DNA of 64,000 bases from a virus. The notes under the pieces were generated by a model that was given only the letters and a program-made list of their open reading frames with translations, searched no databases and was not told the origin of the DNA. The stretch covers positions 1 to 64,000 of the IMG/VR virus record IMGVR_UViG_3300042332_001447; one strand, given 5' to 3'. Made by a program: the position numbers and the translations under genes. Positions 22,893 through 31,848 of the stretch are shown one piece after another. How positions within the stretch are numbered: position 1 is the stretch's first letter; each line of letters starts with the position of its first letter.

Positions 22893-24427
22893 GGGTTAAC
22901 TCTTAAAGAGAGTACACCTAGTATACTACTCCCCATCTTACTAAAGATGTTTCCGCCTGGTTCAGATATACCTACAGGTGCTATTGCTTCTTTTTGCTTT
23001 GCGTTCTTTCTTACTTCATCAGAAGAGTTCATGAGTTTAATGTTAGGTACAAAGCTATCGTGACTATGTGCACCATCTGCAAGGGTGTGATGATGAGGAA
23101 AATTATATATAGGTATAGGTGCAGGGTTTGTAGATGTACCATTTGCGCCTACCACGACGCACTGTCCGGGTAAGATTACACCTGTTGGCTGAGTCTCTAT
23201 AGGTAATGCTTTTTTTGCAAGAGACATAGCTTCCTGCTGTATGTTTTTCATACCACGCGGGCTTAATAGCACTGAAGTAGGGTCTGCTAACTGCACTGTT
23301 ACTTTTCTTATAAAATCTGTTAGTGCGTTAGCTGCTCCTGTATAACTCCACTGTGCCGGACCAGTAACTTGATTAGGATCTGAAGATACTCTCGATCTTT
23401 CAACACGACCTGGACATGTTGCAGAATTGAATGATAAGTCTCCATCAATATGTGCACCTCCGCCTATAATAGCGTTACCAGCTGTATGCATAGTGCCTTG
23501 TACGGTTACCTGACCGTTACCTGCAGGGTCTGGAGTAAGTGCTATACTCTTACCTGTTATTTGTACGTGATCTCCTTCTAAGGATATAGGACCGACACTT
23601 GAACCTATAGTTACTTCTGGACCTATAATCTGAGTAATACCTCCTTTTATAGTTACTGGTCCTACAGAAGTTAAATTAATACCTTGTGCTCCTGTAAACA
23701 CGCTAAATTGATTACTGCATTTAATGTGATAATGACCACCTGGGGTTGCAAGTGGGTTCGTACCTACTACACTAGAGCTTTTTTTATACACTGGTATAGT
23801 AGCTTTTGATTCTATTTTACCACCGGAAGGAGATACTTGACCTTCCTTAACAACTTTATACGATTTAGAGTCATTAAAACCTAAACCTATTTCTAACATA
23901 TCATCTCCAACTATTAGCTGATGTCTATTGCCACCTAATGGCCCGAGCTTACTCTCTAGTTCAAGTATTTCTTTAGATTCTTTTTGAGCGACTTCTGCTG
24001 CTTTTTGAGTTTGTTTAGTTTGATCTGTTTTGTCTTCTAATTCCGCTTTACCTTCACATGTCGGGCACTTTTTATCAAAAAGACTTTGCTTGTCTTTCGG
24101 TCCTTTAAAAAGAGCACCTATGATAGGTATTCTAGCAGCAAAGCCTGTATTACCTGTATATCCCTCTAATGTTTCTTCTTTTTGCTTATAATCATTTACA
24201 AGCATTTTTCCTGAACAAGTCGGGCACTGTACACTAGTCTTTTTTTGTTCTGATGCTTGCTTACTTCTTGATTCTTTATCAGCAATTGCATCGTCTAAAG
24301 CTTCTGTACTTGATTTACCAGATGTTAAAGAGTTATTATACGCTTCACTAAATTTAGGATCTTTTTCTGATATCTTCGATATCATAGCTGCATTTTCAGC
24401 TCTTGTTTTTGTTAATTCGTCAGCCAT
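22889..24427 (-). CDS. Baseplate central spike-like protein with zinc finger
   Basis: 512 aa. Residues about 230-340 are short valine/isoleucine-rich repeats (VTIKGGITQIIGPEVTIG; SLEGDHVQITGKSI) like the beta-helical needle of T4 gp5 or VgrG spikes. The N-terminal third is charged and helical and carries two CPTCxGK pairs (Cys68/71 and Cys121/124) that can form a DnaJ-like zinc finger. A His cluster near the end (FPHHHTLADGAHSHD) could bind metal as in spike tips. The gene directly follows the hub gene (24435-26648), so the gp5 function seems split over two proteins. The zinc finger is unusual for a spike. Confidence 0.65.
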   Translation of the reverse strand: MADELTKTRAENAAMISKISEKDPKFSEAYNNSLTSGKSSTEALDDAIADKESRSKQASEQKKTSVQCPTCSGKMLVNDYKQKEETLEGYTGNTGFAARIPIIGALFKGPKDKQSLFDKKCPTCEGKAELEDKTDQTKQTQKAAEVAQKESKEILELESKLGPLGGNRHQLIVGDDMLEIGLGFNDSKSYKVVKEGQVSPSGGKIESKATIPVYKKSSSVVGTNPLATPGGHYHIKCSNQFSVFTGAQGINLTSVGPVTIKGGITQIIGPEVTIGSSVGPISLEGDHVQITGKSIALTPDPAGNGQVTVQGTMHTAGNAIIGGGAHIDGDLSFNSATCPGRVERSRVSSDPNQVTGPAQWSYTGAANALTDFIRKVTVQLADPTSVLLSPRGMKNIQQEAMSLAKKALPIETQPTGVILPGQCVVVGANGTSTNPAPIPIYNFPHHHTLADGAHSHDSFVPNIKLMNSSDEVRKNAKQKEAIAPVGISEPGGNIFSKMGSSILGVLSLRVNP

Positions 24428-24434
24428 ATAACTA

Positions 24435-26648
24435 TCAATCTTTAAGCATTTCTTCGTTAATTTTTTTTACTTTTTGAGTCAATTCTTCTATTACCTTGAT
24501 ATTTGCTTGCGTGGGTGTACCTACAACTATGTATTGATCTCCTATTGTAACTCTATTATCAGTGCCTTGAACCCATTCTTCTTTATTTAAACAATAACTG
24601 AAACGATTACCACCGATTTGTTCTACATGCTCGTTTGGGGAGTAATGTATTGTACCTGTTGCGTGTAACTCGTGAAAACCGCCATTAGCATGAGCTATTT
24701 TTATACTTCTATAATCCTTTTCATCAGTAACAGTACCGTTAAATTTTATCGCACCACAACTATTAGGTCTCAAAGTAGCTTCATTGTTTATAGTGGAAAT
24801 ATCGTTTTCTTTGGGGTAGTAAAGAGGCGGAGATTGCTGAGTGTATACACTTGCCCACTCAGCGGCACCATAAGAAGCTGCAAAATACACCGGGAATAAA
24901 GGATTACCTTCTCTAAAAAATACCCATAAGAGAGCGCCAGGATTAGGAACAGAAAACAGACCTTGAGCCATACCAGTTGTGTCTAAGGGTGTTGCTTGCG
25001 TACTCGTTGTATGTTTGCTTATATTGGAATTGTAATCCCCTTCTATACCGTTATTTTCGTCATTAGCTCTAGCTGAAGCTGTTGCGAGCACGCTTCCGTC
25101 CTTACCGAGTAAAGAAGCATCCGCTACTCCTGCGCTAGCTAATTTTTGTTTGCCTTGCTCTGTTAATCTCATAACAGTAGTTGTTTGACCTGATTTATTT
25201 AAATAACCTTGTACGTCGTCTCCTGATTTCCACGAATGCCATTGACCATCTAAATACACTTGAGCGTGACCGTAAGCGGTACCTCCTTTATTTTTTTGAT
25301 GTACGAGTACATCTCCTTGTTGTGGTTTATAATCACTACCGACTGTACCTCCATTAGCGTAATCTCCTTTCTTTGTCCAGTACCCGTTCCTTACAGTATC
25401 AGCTGTTATATCAGTACCGAAACCGGTATTTGAATAATATGAATCCCCTAAAGCTAATCCAACTGCTTTTCTCGTGCCTTGTCCGCACAATGTTGTACCA
25501 CTCGCACTCTTTAAGCCAGAAGCTCCCTTTAAAACATTACTTTTAAAAGCGTTAGCAAACCCCGGGCTCGACGTTGTACTCTTACCAGATACTGTACCTG
25601 TTATACCTTGCCCACCGCCTGATACAGTTGTACTCACATTTACTCCATCAGACGGTACTTGAGAATTAGTAGTATAATCTCCTCCCTCTGCAGTACTTTG
25701 CGGCATCGGTGGCGCTGTTAACGAAGACGGGTCAGGGTTACTTGCCGGTTGATTGATATTAGGTGCTTGCTTTGAACCTGATAAAAATGCGTTAGCTTTA
25801 CTGTCTTGACCAGGTTTATGGCTTCTCCCACCTGGTAGACTCGGCCACTTACCTTTTAATAGAGCGTTAGCTGTTGCGTAATCCCCTCTCGAGGCAGCTG
25901 CAGCTGCTTCAGGTCTATAAGCTTTTATATATAAAGCAGTAGCTCTGGCTTGCTGTTCGGGAGTATAATTACCTCTACCTCCACCGTTATTCATTGCAGA
26001 TGCAATGTCTCTCGGTACACCTAATCTTACGGCGTGCTCGACATCGTTTTGATTTGTTTGAAAGTAGCCATAATCCCCGTATTTTGCTTGAGATTGCTCA
26101 AGGGTTAATCCTTCCTTATTAACACCTCTTGCCACATTTGAATTATAATAACTGCCATTTTTACCTGGTATAGTAGCTGTGCCGTTGTAGTAGTCAGAAT
26201 TAGCTTCAGACGTATCGAAACTTGTTTCTCTAGCTCCTATACTCATAGTGTATCTTGCTAAATTCTCATCGATGTTTTCATCAATCTTAAAATTTGCTGA
26301 AGAAGGAGTTAATGCAGCATTACTATTCTCAGTGTAATTTGTTTGATTGTATGTACCGTTAACCGGGTTAAAGGAACCTGCAGTAGACGTACCAAAGACA
26401 GGTGAAGCACATTCCGCCCATGGTAGAATACTTCTTAGTTTATCGATAATACTTGAATCTAAACCGTTTTGTAAATTGTTACCGACGCAATCAATAGTTA
26501 TATCAAGCCCTGAATCATTCCAACTTTCTTGAAGATCGGGCATTATATGTGGTATAAAGATTTTCACTCTACCACGATACTCTGGATCTCTATTCTCTAT
26601 ACATATACCGAGGTAATTACCGTATTTTTTAAAATCCTCATTAAACAT
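24435..26648 (-). CDS. gp5-like baseplate hub with two cell-wall-degrading domains
   Basis: 737 aa. Residues 1-50 (YLGICIENRDPEYRGRVKIF) and about 560-640 (GLFSVPNPGALLWVFFREGN) form a gp5/VgrG-type OB region split by a long insertion. The insertion holds a muramidase-like domain at about 130-290 (ARETSF with Glu141, DYGYFQTN, KWPSLPGG; GH104-like). A CHAP- or NlpC/P60-like amidase domain follows at about 384-485 (TTLCGQGTRKAV with Cys388, AYGHAQVYLDGQWHSW with His461). Pro/Ser/Thr/Gly linkers join them. The C-terminal part leads to the spike. Role: the tail tip that perforates the wall during injection. T4 gp5 has one lytic domain; two are unusual. Confidence 0.75.
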   Translation of the reverse strand: MFNEDFKKYGNYLGICIENRDPEYRGRVKIFIPHIMPDLQESWNDSGLDITIDCVGNNLQNGLDSSIIDKLRSILPWAECASPVFGTSTAGSFNPVNGTYNQTNYTENSNAALTPSSANFKIDENIDENLARYTMSIGARETSFDTSEANSDYYNGTATIPGKNGSYYNSNVARGVNKEGLTLEQSQAKYGDYGYFQTNQNDVEHAVRLGVPRDIASAMNNGGGRGNYTPEQQARATALYIKAYRPEAAAAASRGDYATANALLKGKWPSLPGGRSHKPGQDSKANAFLSGSKQAPNINQPASNPDPSSLTAPPMPQSTAEGGDYTTNSQVPSDGVNVSTTVSGGGQGITGTVSGKSTTSSPGFANAFKSNVLKGASGLKSASGTTLCGQGTRKAVGLALGDSYYSNTGFGTDITADTVRNGYWTKKGDYANGGTVGSDYKPQQGDVLVHQKNKGGTAYGHAQVYLDGQWHSWKSGDDVQGYLNKSGQTTTVMRLTEQGKQKLASAGVADASLLGKDGSVLATASARANDENNGIEGDYNSNISKHTTSTQATPLDTTGMAQGLFSVPNPGALLWVFFREGNPLFPVYFAASYGAAEWASVYTQQSPPLYYPKENDISTINNEATLRPNSCGAIKFNGTVTDEKDYRSIKIAHANGGFHELHATGTIHYSPNEHVEQIGGNRFSYCLNKEEWVQGTDNRVTIGDQYIVVGTPTQANIKVIEELTQKVKKINEEMLKD

Positions 26649-26656
26649 ACAAGTAC

Positions 26657-27982
26657 TTAACCTGTTTTTGGCGGAATAACAGGCTCAGGTTTCATTATAC
26701 GTACAACTTGACCTGTCGTTCTATCTATATTGTATTGCGGTCCATTCGGTACACTCACAATGGCTGTAGAATTAGGATAATCACTTGTCGCAGGTATTGA
26801 TCTACCTGTATAAAGTGGAGCAAGTATAGGAAATTGATCTGAAAACCCTTTTAGTATACTTGATACAACACCTTGCCTCGATCCTTCTAAAACACTCTGT
26901 AGACCATATCCCATCTTGCCGTTAAAACCGAAACCAGTTATCTTTGAGATAGTTGAAAAATTATTTGCAAGTTCAGTTGGTACAAATTGATTTAAAATTG
27001 TTTGAGGGTTTCTTAAAGTGTACATAGAGCTTGATACCTGGGCAGGCATAAAGCTGTATGCATAATCAAACGGGTTTTGTATAAAGCCGTTTAATTTGTT
27101 AGACATTGTTTGTAATTGAGACGTGTATTGCGTAACTTGACTGAATCCAGAATATATGGATGATATACCAGAAAGCTGATTTGAAAAATCAGCTAGGGCA
27201 GATAAAAATTCCGGTAACCCTGGAGCAAGAGTACGAATAATAGTATTAAACATAAGCTGAACCATTTCAAATGCTTTATCTATTAAATCGTTAATTTGCT
27301 TCATTATATCCATCATACCGTAGTATATATCTGTAACTAAATTAATTGGTACAGCTAATGCAGAATCAATAAGCTTAACCATCTGTTGTAAATTGCCGAA
27401 CATATTTTGTGGTAATTCGGCTAATTTATCTATATTGTATTTTTTAAATGTAGCTTCATATTTTGCAGCTAAAGCAGGATTGGTATTGTTCATCATTGTA
27501 CCTAGTGTGCTTGGTAATGCTTCTGCAGAGCCAATAGGATCTTTTAAAACTCCAGTCATTGTACCTAGTGTTGAGCCCATAAAGCTAGAAATAGGTTTTA
27601 ACTTCTTTTGTAACTCCATGCTAGCTCCACTGACTGCAGATACCATAGTATCCTGTACACCACCTATAGCGCTTGTAGTAGCACCAGCTACAGTAGCTAC
27701 ATAGAGATTTGAATACTGATATCTCAGTCTTCTATAAATTTCAGGGTTTAGTTTTATATCGCCATCAGCTGCAGCTCCAGCTAGACCTGCTCCACTTACC
27801 GCACCTGCAATTCCCTCAACTCCACCTTGAGCTGTATTTAGTGTAGATGCAGCTGTACCGGTTGTAGGAGAAAAGAAAGTCGTTAGACCTTTAATAGCAT
27901 TAGCAAGTGGCGGGGATTGTCTTGCTGCTAGATCGTAAGCTTTTTCTCCAGGTTGGGAATTAATATACCAATTTGAGGGCAT
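26657..27982 (-). CDS. Putative baseplate or tail structural protein
   Basis: 441 aa, not recognised. The N-terminal third is Ala/Gly/Ser-rich (GVEGIAGAVSGAGLAGAAAD). The centre is a series of amphipathic hydrophobic helices (LPQNMFGNLQQMVKLIDSAL; YYGMMDIMKQINDLIDKAFE). It lies 8 bases upstream of the hub gene in the same direction, so it probably acts in baseplate assembly or sits at the tail tip. The hydrophobic helices could also interact with the host membrane during injection; this is inference. Confidence 0.5.
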   Translation of the reverse strand: MPSNWYINSQPGEKAYDLAARQSPPLANAIKGLTTFFSPTTGTAASTLNTAQGGVEGIAGAVSGAGLAGAAADGDIKLNPEIYRRLRYQYSNLYVATVAGATTSAIGGVQDTMVSAVSGASMELQKKLKPISSFMGSTLGTMTGVLKDPIGSAEALPSTLGTMMNNTNPALAAKYEATFKKYNIDKLAELPQNMFGNLQQMVKLIDSALAVPINLVTDIYYGMMDIMKQINDLIDKAFEMVQLMFNTIIRTLAPGLPEFLSALADFSNQLSGISSIYSGFSQVTQYTSQLQTMSNKLNGFIQNPFDYAYSFMPAQVSSSMYTLRNPQTILNQFVPTELANNFSTISKITGFGFNGKMGYGLQSVLEGSRQGVVSSILKGFSDQFPILAPLYTGRSIPATSDYPNSTAIVSVPNGPQYNIDRTTGQVVRIMKPEPVIPPKTG

Positions 27983-27990
27983 ATAAATAA

Positions 27991-28173
27991 TTATCTCTTT
28001 AACCCGTTAAAAAATGTACCAATAAAATTTACTATATTGTTATAAACAGTGCGTATAGGGGTTGCTGTTTCATTAGTAACAGTTTTAGTTGTTAGTTTAC
28101 CGTACTTTTTTTTAGTATTAGTTTTTTTGTTCGGGGTAGTACTATATTTTCTTTTAGGGCTATATTTTCTCAT
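27991..28173 (-). CDS. Small very basic protein
   Basis: 60 aa. The first ~35 residues are mostly Lys, Arg, Tyr and Thr (MRKYSPKRKYSTTPNKKTNT), followed by a short amphipathic helix (IVNFIGTFFNGLK). It lies between two structural genes on the same strand. The composition suggests binding to nucleic acid or to acidic virion surfaces. No family recognised. Confidence 0.5.
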   Translation of the reverse strand: MRKYSPKRKYSTTPNKKTNTKKKYGKLTTKTVTNETATPIRTVYNNIVNFIGTFFNGLKR

Positions 28174-28211
28174 TACTAATATTTAATCAAAAAAAAACAA
28201 CTACAGCAACT

Positions 28212-31200
28212 TTAGCGGCTAATCTCTTCCCAATCCATAGATGCAAACATACCAGAACCATTTGAGGTATCTGATGCAGCAACCAATGTTAATTCAAAAG
28301 GAGTTTTTGTTAAATTGTTTCGTTCTAATTGAAACTTAAACAAAGCTTCTTTGAGAATATCCAAATTCGGAGAACCTTGATTAGAAGAATTTAAGAAGCC
28401 ACTTGCTAAAATTCTTCCCCCCGCATAGCTTGTTCCTGTAATGTTGTATTGAACGGCACTATCAACTCCTGCATCAACCCAACTTCCACCTGTCGTGACT
28501 CCGCTTGCTTTTACCTGCCAGTTGTAGTTTATACCATTTCCTTGTCCGAGTATTGATAAAGCCGTTAAAATAACAATTCCGTCCAATCTGTCTGGAGTTG
28601 CTTTTAATCGAATTGTAATAATTGGGTAAAACGTGCCAGCTACTGCAAACGTTCTTGGTGCAGTTATTGGAATAGAGACTGCTTGTTGTAAGCCTCTTAA
28701 CTCATAACCACCTTCAGAAATAACAGTAGAGCATATTTGCTTCATTGTACGAGAACCATCGGTTGCTCCTTTGTTAGTAATTTCATACCTCAAAGGTAAC
28801 GAAGCAGTTGTAATGTACGTTGAAAAAATTAAGTTTGCATGATGGAATGAGTGACAAAGAATAAACTGACCATTAATTACAAAGCCGGTTCGAACAGTTC
28901 CAACTCCCAACCATTCAATGTCCATCCATTGAATTTGAGCTTTTGTAACATCTAGTTTAAAACCAGACGGACCTGTGCCGTCGAGCTTGTCGCCGTTCCA
29001 AGAAGTTTGCGGTACAATTGTTTCCGAAGACGGAGAACCGTACACCAAACTCCTCTCAACAAAGCTTGGTGTAGCGCTATCTAACTGAAAATAGATTCCG
29101 TTGTCATGACCAAAGTAACCTACTCTTTGAATTACATTTTGAGCAGACGGAGCCATTACAAGCGTATTCATAATCTGCAAAGATTTTCCGGCCTGGTATG
29201 AGAAGACTTTTGTGGTTTCACGGATCACTGAAGAACCGGACAAACTACTAACAGTCATTTCGATTAAACCTTGATTTTGACTAAATGAAGTAGAACCACC
29301 AGCTGCTGTCAAAGAACTCCAAAGATTATTATCTCGATATCTATGAGAAGAATCAAAGAGGGTTAAAGGGCTGGAAACTCTTAAGCGACCGAATGCATCA
29401 GTATTCAGAGCACCAGTTACAAAGGAAACAGGTACCGGGTTTGTTACATTAACATTCAGGGAAGAAGTTGCGGGTACTACTGTAACGTTATTGTTGTTAA
29501 GATCCTTTAAGGTGATTGAGTTAAGAATATTAACGCCCGTAGTTGGGTTAGTGACTGTTATACTAGTTAGTTGATTTGTTAAAGAGACCGCACTAACAGG
29601 GTTTAGCACTGTCACATTACCTGAAACTGCTACCGTGTTTAAAACATCGACTGACGTAACCGGGTTTAATACTGTAATACCGGTAAGTTGATTTGTTACA
29701 GAAACAGCGCTAATCGCGTTAAGAATAGTTACCGAGCCAGATACATCAACGGTGTTATTCACACTCAATGATGTTACAGGGTTAGTGATCGTGATACTCG
29801 TTAGTTGATTTAAAACTGTAATTGCACTAATTGGGTTTAAAACAGTTACGGAACCGGAAATAGGAAATGTCGACGAAGCATGTACGTGTACATCGTCTGT
29901 AATTACGATCCCTGTTAACTGATTTGTTATAAAGACTGAGCTAACAGGGTTTAAGATTGTAATACCTGTTAATTGATTTGTAAGAGAAATCGAACTGACA
30001 GAATTTAAAACTGTAACATATAAAGGTGTACCACTCACTGTACCAAAAATACTGTTAGCTGTAAGTGTCTTTTCTAGAGTTATTTGAATGTTTTGATTAG
30101 ATGTAATCTCGTTTAAGAACGTGTTAGAAGCGGTTAGCAGCTCTTCAACATTGTCTACATTAAGATTTATATCTTGTGCATTTAATGTAATATCATATTC
30201 TCTTGCAGTTAGCGCATCAAGTAGAGTGATAATTCTTTCTTGTTTAACGGTCGTAGAAAATTCAACCCCTGTGAGATACGCTACACCAGTGCTTAATGCC
30301 GTAGTTTTTTCTTCTATATCGTTAACTATAGCTGTAAGACTAGTTAACTCTGTGATACAGTTTGTGTAAAAATTATTTGCTGCAGTAAGTGTATAAATTT
30401 GATTAGTTGCAGTAGCATAGTCTTTTGCTGTAAGAGAGTCTAAAAGAATCTGAGTTTCATTAAATTCTCTTTGATTTAGAGAGGTCAGAGAGTCTATGAG
30501 GATCTGAGTCTCGTTGAATTCATTTTGATTAAGAGCCGTTAATGAGTTTAATAACGTCTCTATCTTTACTGTAGGTAAATCGATACTTGCAACATTTAAC
30601 GTGACATTATATTCTTTAGCTGTTAATGCGTTTAATAAAGTGTTTTGTATCTCTTGGTTATTAACAATTTCATAACCCGTAGTAGTGAGTGTTGATAGCT
30701 GGGTGTTAGTTACGTTGCTACTGGCGGTTAATATAACACTTAACGTATTTGCAGAACTTAAAAGATATTCAATATCATCTGTATTTAAATTAAAATTATA
30801 CTCACTACTTGTTAATGAGTTTAATAAAGTAATAATAGCTGTTTGATTAGTTGCAGTAGCATAATCTTTTGCTGTTAACGTGTTCAATAGAGTCTGAGTC
30901 TCATCGAATTCTTTTTGACTAAGAGCTGTAAGAGAGCTTAAAAGTGTTTCTACTCCATCAGTATTAATTTCGAGATTATCTAAATTAACTTCTAATTCAT
31001 CTGTGTTTGCAGTTAACTGATGTAGCAGTGTAATAATCTGACTCTGTTTATTATCCTGTAACCCAGTTAGAGAGTCTAAAAGAGTTTGAGTTTCGTTAAA
31101 TTCTCTCTGATTAAGAGCTGTAAGTGAGCTCAAAAGAGTCTGTGTTTCGTTGAACTCTCTTTGGTTTAAAGATGTCAGAGAGTCTAAAAGAGTTTGAGTT

Positions 31201-31847
31201 TCATTGAATTCGACCCGTGTCAAAGAAGTCAATGAACTTAAAAGAGTCTGAGTATCATTAAATTCTCTCTGATTAAGAGTCGTAAGGGAGCTCAAAAGGG
31301 TCTGAGTGTCATTAAATTCTCTTTGGTTTAGTGATGTCAGAGAGTCTAAAAGAGTCTGAGTTTCGTTGAATTCTCTTTGGTTAAGAGCTGTTAGAGAGCT
31401 TAAAAGGGTCTGTGTGTCATTAAATTCTTTCTCTAAAAATGATGTAAGAGAGCCAAAGTTAGTGAGATGTACGCGTAAGGAAGATGTTTCAGCGTACACA
31501 GTAACGTTATTACTATTCTTATCAGCTATAGATATTGTATCTATTTCAGGATCTAGATCTTGATTTACAACTCTTAATGCATTGTAGCTACCATCTTCAT
31601 ATGTAAAAGACGTAACATCACATCTAAGAGATGATTCGTTATCCACTATTTCAACACCACCTATACGTATGTCAGCTGCGCATAACGAAAATGTTAAGTC
31701 AGATAGATTAGTTATGTAACATGCTCTAGCGTAAAACTCTCTCGGTAAACTCGTACTTTCAAACGCAACCCACGAAAATGTTTCAGCCTTACCGAAATTA
31801 AACGGCTGAGCTGTAAGGGATGGTACGAATTCAAAAGGAGGTGTCAT
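28212..31847 (-). CDS. Long tail fibre with coiled repeats and C-terminal binding domain
   Basis: 1211 aa. Residues about 130-300 and 410-490 repeat a ~19-residue unit of the form LNQREFNETQTLLDSLTS, a helical coiled-coil shaft. About 610-790 repeat SVSLTNQLTGITVLNPV-type beta units. From about 800 (GALNTDAFGRLRVSSP) to the end there is a globular domain of ~400 residues (RETTKVFSYQAGKSLQI ... FRLKATPDRLDGIVILTA-like strands) found at the tips of phage fibres. Architecture: N-terminal attachment, long shaft, terminal receptor-binding head. The gene ends 1 base before the next start region and belongs to the minus-strand late block. Confidence 0.65.
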   Translation of the reverse strand: MTPPFEFVPSLTAQPFNFGKAETFSWVAFESTSLPREFYARACYITNLSDLTFSLCAADIRIGGVEIVDNESSLRCDVTSFTYEDGSYNALRVVNQDLDPEIDTISIADKNSNNVTVYAETSSLRVHLTNFGSLTSFLEKEFNDTQTLLSSLTALNQREFNETQTLLDSLTSLNQREFNDTQTLLSSLTTLNQREFNDTQTLLSSLTSLTRVEFNETQTLLDSLTSLNQREFNETQTLLSSLTALNQREFNETQTLLDSLTGLQDNKQSQIITLLHQLTANTDELEVNLDNLEINTDGVETLLSSLTALSQKEFDETQTLLNTLTAKDYATATNQTAIITLLNSLTSSEYNFNLNTDDIEYLLSSANTLSVILTASSNVTNTQLSTLTTTGYEIVNNQEIQNTLLNALTAKEYNVTLNVASIDLPTVKIETLLNSLTALNQNEFNETQILIDSLTSLNQREFNETQILLDSLTAKDYATATNQIYTLTAANNFYTNCITELTSLTAIVNDIEEKTTALSTGVAYLTGVEFSTTVKQERIITLLDALTAREYDITLNAQDINLNVDNVEELLTASNTFLNEITSNQNIQITLEKTLTANSIFGTVSGTPLYVTVLNSVSSISLTNQLTGITILNPVSSVFITNQLTGIVITDDVHVHASSTFPISGSVTVLNPISAITVLNQLTSITITNPVTSLSVNNTVDVSGSVTILNAISAVSVTNQLTGITVLNPVTSVDVLNTVAVSGNVTVLNPVSAVSLTNQLTSITVTNPTTGVNILNSITLKDLNNNNVTVVPATSSLNVNVTNPVPVSFVTGALNTDAFGRLRVSSPLTLFDSSHRYRDNNLWSSLTAAGGSTSFSQNQGLIEMTVSSLSGSSVIRETTKVFSYQAGKSLQIMNTLVMAPSAQNVIQRVGYFGHDNGIYFQLDSATPSFVERSLVYGSPSSETIVPQTSWNGDKLDGTGPSGFKLDVTKAQIQWMDIEWLGVGTVRTGFVINGQFILCHSFHHANLIFSTYITTASLPLRYEITNKGATDGSRTMKQICSTVISEGGYELRGLQQAVSIPITAPRTFAVAGTFYPIITIRLKATPDRLDGIVILTALSILGQGNGINYNWQVKASGVTTGGSWVDAGVDSAVQYNITGTSYAGGRILASGFLNSSNQGSPNLDILKEALFKFQLERNNLTKTPFELTLVAASDTSNGSGMFASMDWEEISR
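30881..31425 (-). repeat. Tandem ~57-bp repeats encoding the fibre shaft
   Basis: Consecutive imperfect units encode LNQREFNETQTLLSSLT-type repeats. Copies differ mainly at synonymous sites and by S/D and E/D exchanges. Further copies lie at about 30425-30560. Such arrays expand and contract by recombination. Confidence 0.75.
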
Positions 31848-31848
31848 C

